A stretch of DNA of 64,000 nucleotides, from assembly GCA_964418425.1 (NCBI GenBank), contig CAYQLT010000002.1:1-64000 (forward strand), given 5' to 3'. Origin of the DNA: CAYQLT01 sp964418425 (GTDB lineage: Bacteria > Bacillota > Limnochordia > Limnochordales > Geochordaceae). Below are positions 59,248-64,000 of this stretch, piece by piece. The translations under genes and the position numbers were made by a program. Below the pieces are notes generated by a model that worked only from the letters and a program-made list of their open reading frames with translations, did no database searches and had not been told where the DNA came from. Position 1 is the first letter of the stretch; every line of letters begins with the position of its first letter.

Positions 59248-59659
59248 CGATCGCGCCGGCCCGAACGAAGCGGGTACGGACCGGTAGCTTGAAGGCCGCC
59301 AGCCGCAGCGCCTCCCTGGCCACCTCTTCCGTCACACCCGCCATCTCAAACAGCATCCTTCCCGGCTTCACCACTGCCACCCAGAACTCCGGGTTACCCT
59401 TGCCGCTGCCCATCCGGGTCTCGGCGGGCTTCTTCGTCACGGGTTTGTCGGGAAAGATGCGGATCCAGAGCTTTCCTCCCCGCTTCACGTGGCGGGTGAT
59501 GGCAATCCTGGCCGCTTCAATCTGCGTGGCCGTGATCCAACCCGGCTCCAGGGCCTGCAGCCCGAACTCCCCAAACGCAACGGTGTTGCCGCGTGTCGCA
59601 ACGCCTCGGGTGCGCCCTCGTTGAACCTTTCGGAATTTCACCCGCTTGGGCATCAGCAT
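59201..59659 (-). CDS. rplP: 50S ribosomal protein L16
   Basis: About 150 residues. MPKRVKFRKVQRGRTRGVATRGNTVAFGEFGLQALEPGWITATQIEAARIAITRHVKRGGKLWIRIFPDKPVTKKPAETRMGSGKG is near-consensus. The likely ATG is at 59653 (MPKRV). The C-terminus is extended by about ten residues over the rpmC start. Confidence 0.96.
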   Translation of the reverse strand: MLMPKRVKFRKVQRGRTRGVATRGNTVAFGEFGLQALEPGWITATQIEAARIAITRHVKRGGKLWIRIFPDKPVTKKPAETRMGSGKGNPEFWVAVVKPGRMLFEMAGVTEEVAREALRLAAFKLPVRTRFVRAGAIGGESPIESQGAAGAE

Positions 59660-59664
59660 GGCCC

Positions 59665-60354
59665 TTACACCGACCCCCCGGCCGACGCTCCACCCGCAGC
59701 CTCGGCGCCGGCCGCCACCGGACGCTCGGGCAGCACCTCGCCCTTGTAAATCCAGACCTTGACCCCGATCTTGCCGTACTGGATCAGGGCCTCCGCCTGC
59801 CCGTAGTCGATGTCGGCCCGCAGGGTCGTCAGGGGTACGGACCCCTCACTGGCCCACTCGTACCGGGCGATCTCGGCTCCCCCGATGCGGCCGGATATGG
59901 CGATGCGCACGCCCTTCGCCCCAAGCCGCATGGCCCGTTGGATGGCCTGGCGCATGGCCCGCCGGAAGCTTACCCGCCGCTCCAGCTGGTAGGCCACGTT
60001 CTCCGCCACCAGCTGGGCGTCCAGGTCCGGCTTTTCGATCTCCAGCACGTTGATCCGCACTTCCCTGCCCGTCATCTGCTCCAGGGCCTGGCGGAGCCGC
60101 TCCACCTCCGCCCCTTGCTTGCCGATGACCATGCCGGGCCGGGCCGTGTGAACGGTGATGCTCACCTTGTTGGCGGCCCGCTCAATCTCGATGTCCGACA
60201 CGGCCGCCTGCTGGAAGCGCTTCTTGATGTACTTGCGGAGCTTCATGTCCTCCAGCAAAAGCGGCCCGAACTGCTTTTTGTCCGCGTACCAGCGAGCCTG
60301 CCATCCCTTGATGATGCCCAGCCGCAGGCCCAGCGGGTGAACCTTCTGCCCCAC
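59665..60354 (-). CDS. rpsC: 30S ribosomal protein S3
   Basis: 229 residues. GQKVHPLGLRLGIIKGWQARWYADKKQF, KH domain VSITVHTARPGMVIGKQGAEVERLRQAL (GxxG loop) and the C-terminal RRAMRQAIQRAMRLGAKGVRIAISGRIGGAEIAR. Forms part of the mRNA entry site. Confidence 0.97.
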   Translation of the reverse strand: MGQKVHPLGLRLGIIKGWQARWYADKKQFGPLLLEDMKLRKYIKKRFQQAAVSDIEIERAANKVSITVHTARPGMVIGKQGAEVERLRQALEQMTGREVRINVLEIEKPDLDAQLVAENVAYQLERRVSFRRAMRQAIQRAMRLGAKGVRIAISGRIGGAEIARYEWASEGSVPLTTLRADIDYGQAEALIQYGKIGVKVWIYKGEVLPERPVAAGAEAAGGASAGGSV

Positions 60355-60358
60355 GCGT

Positions 60359-60706
60359 CTACTCCTCTCTCGTGCGCAGCACCACGGTGATGTGACTGGT
60401 CCGCTTGCGGATCAGATAGGCCATTCCCCGAGCCCGGGGCATAACCCGCTTCAGCACCGGCCCCTGGTCGGCGCACACCCGGTGCACGTACATCCGCCGG
60501 GGGTCCACCTCGTGATTGTTTTGCGCGTTAGCCATGGCGGACCGCAGCACTTTTTCCACAAAGCGGGACGCCTTGCGCGGGACGAAGCGCAAGATGGCCA
60601 GCGCCTCGTCCACATCCTTGCCGCGGATGAGATCGATGACCGGACGAACTTTTCTGGGGGAAATCCGCTGGTATCTCGCAACCGCTCGGGTTTCCAAGGC
60701 CGCCAT
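60359..60706 (-). CDS. rplV: 50S ribosomal protein L22
   Basis: 115 residues. AVARYQRISPRKVRPVIDLIRGKDVDEALAILRFVPRKASRFVEKVLRSAMANAQNN and the beta-hairpin reaching the exit tunnel (RVMPRARGMAYLIRKRTSHITVVL), a macrolide contact. Confidence 0.97.
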   Translation of the reverse strand: MAALETRAVARYQRISPRKVRPVIDLIRGKDVDEALAILRFVPRKASRFVEKVLRSAMANAQNNHEVDPRRMYVHRVCADQGPVLKRVMPRARGMAYLIRKRTSHITVVLRTREE

Positions 60707-60718
60707 CCCCGTTCCCCG

Positions 60719-61003
60719 CTACTTCAACGCCGTGGAGCGCTCGGTATGCGCGCCATGCCCGCGGAAGGTCCGCGTGGGCGCAAACTCTCCCAGCTTGTGC
60801 CCCACCATGTCCTCGGTGATGTATACGGGCACGTGCCGCCGCCCGTCGTGCACCGCGATGGTGTGACCCACCATCTCGGGGAAGATGGTCGACCTGCGAG
60901 ACCACGTCTTCACGACCCGCTTCTCCCCGGTTTCGTTCATCCGGCGGATCTTCTCCAGCAGGGACTCGTCCGCAAACGGCCCCTTCTTTCTCGAGCGTCC
61001 CAT
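60719..61003 (-). CDS. rpsS: 30S ribosomal protein S19
   Basis: 94 residues. GRSRKKGPFADESLLEKIRRMNETGEKRVVKTWSRRSTIFPEMVGHTIAVHDGRRHVPVYITEDMVGHKLGEFAPTRTFRGHG. ATG at 61003; the open frame beyond it is noncoding. Confidence 0.97.
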   Translation of the reverse strand: MGRSRKKGPFADESLLEKIRRMNETGEKRVVKTWSRRSTIFPEMVGHTIAVHDGRRHVPVYITEDMVGHKLGEFAPTRTFRGHGAHTERSTALK

Positions 61004-61035
61004 CGCGTCTTCGTTCCTCCTGAAGCGCCCCCGGC

Positions 61036-61863
61036 TTACCGCCGCCGCCGTACGATGAAACGGTCCGAGGGCTTGCCCTTCTTGCGCGTCTTGTACCCCA
61101 GCGTGGGCTTGCCCCAAGGCGTCACCGGCCCGGGCATGCCCACCGGCGCCTTCCCCTCCCCACCGCCGTGGGGGTGGTCCACGGGGTTCATGGCGGCACC
61201 GCGGGTGTGGGGACGCCACCCCAACCATCGCCGCCGCCCGGCCTTGCCCATCCGGATGTTCTCGTGCTCGACGTTACCCACCTGGCCCACCGACGCCCGG
61301 CAACGGGCCAGCACCTTGCGAAACTCTCCCGATGGCAGGCGCAGGATGGCGTACTCGCCCTCCTTGGCCATCAGCTGCGCGGCGGTGCCCGCCGCACGCA
61401 CCAGCTGGCCTCCCTTGCCAGGCTGAAGCTCGATATTGTGCACCATGGTGCCCACCGGGATGGCAGACAGAGGCAGAGCATTTCCCGGCTTGATGTCGGC
61501 GTCGGGGCCGCTCATGACGGTGTCACCCACCTGCAGCCCCAGCGGCGCCAGGATGTATCGTTTCTCCCCGTCGCGGTAGTGCAATAGCGCGATCCTCGCG
61601 GAGCGGTTGGGATCGTACTCGATGGCGGCCACGCGGGCCGGAACCCCGTCTTTGTCACGCCGCCAGTCGATGAGACGATACAACCGCCGCTGCCCGCCGC
61701 CTCGATGTCGGGCGGTGATGCGTCCCTGGTTGTTGCGCCCGTAGTTACGGGCCAGCCCCCTCACCAGGGACCGCTCCGGCTCCTTGTCGGTGAGCTCCTC
61801 GAAGGTGTACCCCGTCATGTGCCGGCGGGACGGCGTCACGGGTCGGTAGCGCTTCACACCCAT
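61036..61863 (-). CDS. rplB: 50S ribosomal protein L2
   Basis: 275 residues. KRYRPVTPSRRHMTG, the SH3-like core, and the peptidyl-transferase loop ending WLGWRPHTRGAAMNPVDHPHGGGEGK with the conserved His. Start at MGVKRY. Confidence 0.97.
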   Translation of the reverse strand: MGVKRYRPVTPSRRHMTGYTFEELTDKEPERSLVRGLARNYGRNNQGRITARHRGGGQRRLYRLIDWRRDKDGVPARVAAIEYDPNRSARIALLHYRDGEKRYILAPLGLQVGDTVMSGPDADIKPGNALPLSAIPVGTMVHNIELQPGKGGQLVRAAGTAAQLMAKEGEYAILRLPSGEFRKVLARCRASVGQVGNVEHENIRMGKAGRRRWLGWRPHTRGAAMNPVDHPHGGGEGKAPVGMPGPVTPWGKPTLGYKTRKKGKPSDRFIVRRRR

Positions 61864-61880
61864 GGCAGCTGAACAGCCTC

Positions 61881-62168
61881 TCACAATCCCTCAAAGATCT
61901 CGATGCGCTGGCCCTCGGCCAGCCTCACGACCGCTTTCTTCCAGTCCGGCCGGCGCCCCTCGTAGCGGCCGCGCCGCCGCTTCTTCCCCCGCACCCACAT
62001 GGTGCGCACGTCCACCACTTTGACCCGGAAGATCTGCTCCACAGCCTGCCGGATCTGAACCTTGGTCGCCTTCGGGGCCACCTCAAAGGTATAGGCGTTG
62101 GCCTGGGACATGAGCCGGGTGCTCTTCTCGGTCACCAGCGGCCGCACCAAGACGTCCCGCACATGCAT
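61881..62168 (-). CDS. rplW: 50S ribosomal protein L23
   Basis: 95 residues. VLVRPLVTEKSTRLMSQANAYTFEVAPKATKVQIRQAVEQIFRVKVVDVRTMWVRGKKRRRGRYEGRRPDWKKAVVRL. Docking site for signal recognition particle and trigger factor. ATG two bases after the rplD stop. Confidence 0.97.
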   Translation of the reverse strand: MHVRDVLVRPLVTEKSTRLMSQANAYTFEVAPKATKVQIRQAVEQIFRVKVVDVRTMWVRGKKRRRGRYEGRRPDWKKAVVRLAEGQRIEIFEGL

Positions 62169-62170
62169 GG

Positions 62171-62794
62171 CTACACCAGCGCCTCCTCCAGCCGGGCCAC
62201 CGCCTCCCGGGTCATGACGAGGCGATGGGAGTCCAGCACCGAGTACACGCTCAGCGCATCGGCCGGCAAAAGGCGCACCCCCGGCAGGTTGCGAGCCGCC
62301 AGCACCACGTTGGGGTCCTTCTCGGCCATGACGATGAGCGGCTTGGGGCCGGCCTTCAGGTTTCTCAGCACACCCGCCATGACCCGGGTCTTCGGCTCGG
62401 CCAGGGTGAGCCGATCCACCACCACCAGCTCCCCGTCCCGCACCTTGGCCGACAGGGCCGAGCGCAGCGCATGGCGCCGGGCCTTGCCAGGCATCTGAAA
62501 ACCATACTCCCGGGGCTTGGGGCCGAAGACGACCCCTCCGTGCCGCCAGAGCGGGGATCGGATGCTGCCGTGCCGGGCCCGCCCGGTTCCCTTCTGGCGC
62601 CACGGCTTGCGCCCGCCCCCACTCACCTCGCCCCGGGTCTTGGTGCTGTGGGTTCCCTGGCGGCGGTTGGCCAGGTGCATACGCACCGCCTCATGCATCA
62701 GCGGCACGTTGGGCTCCAGGCCGAACACGTCGTCGCGCAGCGTGATCTCGCCTACCTGCTCGCCTTCCATGTTAAACACCGGTACCACCGGCAT
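62171..62794 (-). CDS. rplD: 50S ribosomal protein L4
   Basis: 207 residues. QGTHSTKTRGEVSGGGRKPWRQKGTGRARHGSIRSPLWRHGGVVFGPKPREY is the conserved tunnel extension; C-terminal LDSHRLVMTREAVARLEEAL. ATG 62794. Confidence 0.97.
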   Translation of the reverse strand: MPVVPVFNMEGEQVGEITLRDDVFGLEPNVPLMHEAVRMHLANRRQGTHSTKTRGEVSGGGRKPWRQKGTGRARHGSIRSPLWRHGGVVFGPKPREYGFQMPGKARRHALRSALSAKVRDGELVVVDRLTLAEPKTRVMAGVLRNLKAGPKPLIVMAEKDPNVVLAARNLPGVRLLPADALSVYSVLDSHRLVMTREAVARLEEALV

Positions 62795-62814
62795 GGCTGG
62801 TCCGCACTCCCGTC

Positions 62815-63495
62815 TCAGTTGCCGGCCTTCCGGCGCCCGCGCCGGCGGCTCAGTATGACGCTGCTCCGGATCTCCACAAGGCCCCCGTTGGGCCCGGGCA
62901 CCGATCCGTGCAGCAGCATCATGTGATGCTCCGGAAGCACCTTGACCACCCGCAGCCCCTGCGTGGTGACCCGACGCCCCCCGGCTCGCCCCGGCAGCTT
63001 GCGCCCCTTGAACACCCTCTGGGGGCCTGTGGCGCCCAGGGTGCCGACCCGACGGTGGTACATGGACCCATGGCTCATCGGTCCCCTGCGAAGGCCCCAC
63101 CGCTTCACCACGCCCGCAAAACCCTTCCCCTTGGTCACAGCCGATACATCCACGAGGTCGCCGGGGGCAAACTGATCTACGGTGGCCACGCTGCCGGGGG
63201 CGAGGGCAGCCAGGCCCTCCGTCTCCTGCGGACCCAGACGGAACTCCCGCAGGTACTTGAGCGGCCGGTTAATGCCGGCCCGTCTCAGGTGACCCATGCG
63301 CGGGCGGTTGAGCTTCCGCTCCGGCACCTCCTGGAACCCCAGCTGCACAGCCGCATACCCGTCGCGCTCCGGTTGCTTGCGGGCCACCACCACACACGGC
63401 CCGGCGCGAACCACCGTGACCGCCAAGGCCCGCCCCGAGTCGTCGAAAACCTGCGTCATCCCCAGCTTGGTGCCGAGTATGGCTTTCGTCGCCAT
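62815..63495 (-). CDS. rplC: 50S ribosomal protein L3
   Basis: 226 residues. AILGTKLGMTQVFDDSGRALAVTVVRAGPCVVV and the central extension KGKGFAGVVKRWGLRRGPMSHGSMYHRRVGTLGATGPQRVFKGRKLPGRAGGRRVT, which reaches the peptidyl-transferase centre. Between rpsJ and rplD. Confidence 0.97.
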   Translation of the reverse strand: MATKAILGTKLGMTQVFDDSGRALAVTVVRAGPCVVVARKQPERDGYAAVQLGFQEVPERKLNRPRMGHLRRAGINRPLKYLREFRLGPQETEGLAALAPGSVATVDQFAPGDLVDVSAVTKGKGFAGVVKRWGLRRGPMSHGSMYHRRVGTLGATGPQRVFKGRKLPGRAGGRRVTTQGLRVVKVLPEHHMMLLHGSVPGPNGGLVEIRSSVILSRRRGRRKAGN

Positions 63496-63507
63496 GGCTT
63501 GACCCCG

Positions 63508-63813
63508 TTACAGCTTGATCTCGATGTCCACACCCGCCGGCAGGTCGAGCCGCATCAACGCGTCCACGGTCTTGGGCGTCGGCTCCAGGATGTCAATGAG
63601 CCGCTTGTGGGTGCGCATCTCGAACTGCTCGCGCGAGTTCTTGTGGACGTGGGGCGAGCGCAGCACGGTATAGACGGCCCGCTCCGTGGGAAGGGGGATC
63701 GGCCCGGACACCAGCGCGCCCGTCCGCTTGGCCGTTTCCACAATCTTCTCGGCCGAATTGTCCAGGATCTTGTGATCAAAGGCCTTCAACCGGATCCGAA
63801 TGCGCTGCGCCAA
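63508..63813 (-). CDS. rpsJ: 30S ribosomal protein S10 (NusE)
   Basis: 101 residues. RIRIRLKAFDHKILDNSAEKIVETAKRTGALVSGPIPLPTERAVYTVLRSPHVHKNSREQFEMRTHKRLIDI. It also acts as NusE in transcription antitermination. First gene of the S10 operon, 47 bases after tuf. Confidence 0.97.
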   Translation of the reverse strand: MAQRIRIRLKAFDHKILDNSAEKIVETAKRTGALVSGPIPLPTERAVYTVLRSPHVHKNSREQFEMRTHKRLIDILEPTPKTVDALMRLDLPAGVDIEIKL

Positions 63814-63860
63814 ACCAGGTGCCCCTCCCTCGGCCGCTCGCCACGCCCGCGGCCGCCACG

Positions 63861-64000
63861 TCAGGCAAGGATCTTGGTGACCACACCGGCGCCCACCGTC
63901 CGGCCGCCCTCCCGAATCGCGAAGCGCAGCCCCTCTTCCATGGCGATGGGCGTGATCAGCTCCACGCTCAGGCGGATGTTATCACCCGGCATGACCATCT
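63861..64000 (-). CDS. tuf: Elongation factor Tu, C-terminal end (cut by window edge)
   Basis: The last 45 residues are visible: MVMPGDNIRLSVELITPIAMEEGLRFAIREGGRTVGAGVVTKILA, the typical end of EF-Tu domain 3. The gene continues past the right edge. Being directly upstream of rpsJ is the common str-S10 junction. Confidence 0.95.
   Translation of the reverse strand, partial: MVMPGDNIRLSVELITPIAMEEGLRFAIREGGRTVGAGVVTKILA

Noticed and set aside
1..64000. CRISPR array, IS element, prophage or defence system
   Set aside because: No regular repeats with spacers, transposase, integrase or known defence genes were found; the window is mainly core chromosome.

Overview
The window is very GC-rich and reads as the chromosome of a high-G+C, endospore-forming member of the Bacillota (Limnochordia, Symbiobacterium or Thermaerobacter type). 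This is inferred from gene content: prkA-yhbH-spoVR, a SpoVB/MurJ-like flippase, a YpiB-like protein, a KOW protein between map and infA, zinc-type S14, and ecfA1-ecfA2-ecfT-truA-rplM-rpsI after rplQ. GTG and TTG starts are common. No rRNA, CRISPR array, IS element, phage or conjugative gene was seen. One tRNA gene is present.

Layout. 1-6.1 kb: formimidoyltransferase (cut by the window edge), a Nudix hydrolase, hisC broken by a 100-N assembly gap, a formimino-THF cyclodeaminase, a uridine phosphorylase, a metallophosphoesterase and a membrane protein joining a degenerate JAMM-like domain to a LysM domain. 6.4-8.1 kb: Trm112-like protein, signal peptidase I and a YpiB-like protein. 8.3-13.2 kb: an SOS-type mutasome cassette (imuB, a DUF6504-type gene, dnaE2) behind a sigma-A promoter carrying two LexA-like boxes. 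13.2-20.8 kb: an LpxB-like glycosyltransferase divergent from a flippase, small membrane and YHS proteins, DUF501, tRNA-Arg(GCG), a class V aminotransferase, a PspC protein and a YhaM-type nuclease. 20.8-24.3 kb: a ccmABCD heme-exporter operon led by an unrecognised membrane protein.

24.3-29.4 kb: the sporulation set prkA-yhbH-spoVR. 29.5-33.8 kb: a small acidic membrane protein, ApbE flavin transferase, a ferric-reductase-like membrane protein and a two-component system. 33.9-39.4 kb: a second YpiB-like protein, fumC, an ornithine-cyclodeaminase family protein, a YtcJ-type amidohydrolase and a small orphan. 39.5-43.4 kb: selD with an in-frame UGA at the catalytic Cys position followed by a SECIS-like hairpin, then thioredoxin and a class A PBP.

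43.5-64 kb: one long minus-strand array in transcription order tuf (partial), rpsJ-rplC-rplD-rplW-rplB-rpsS-rplV-rpsC-rplP-rpmC-rpsQ-rplN-rplX-rplE-rpsZ-rpsH-rplF-rplR-rpsE-rpmD-rplO-secY-adk-map-KOW-infA-rpmJ-rpsM-rpsK-rpsD-rpoA-rplQ-ecfA1-ecfA2-ecfT-truA-rplM-rpsI. It supplies ribosomal proteins, RNA polymerase alpha, the Sec translocon, initiation factor 1, N-terminal Met removal and an ECF vitamin transporter core.

The most interesting points are the selenocysteine-encoding selD, which a standard gene caller would truncate, the LexA-controlled imuB-dnaE2 cassette, the GCG-anticodon tRNA-Arg, the JAMM-like/LysM protein, and the two diverged YpiB-like proteins.
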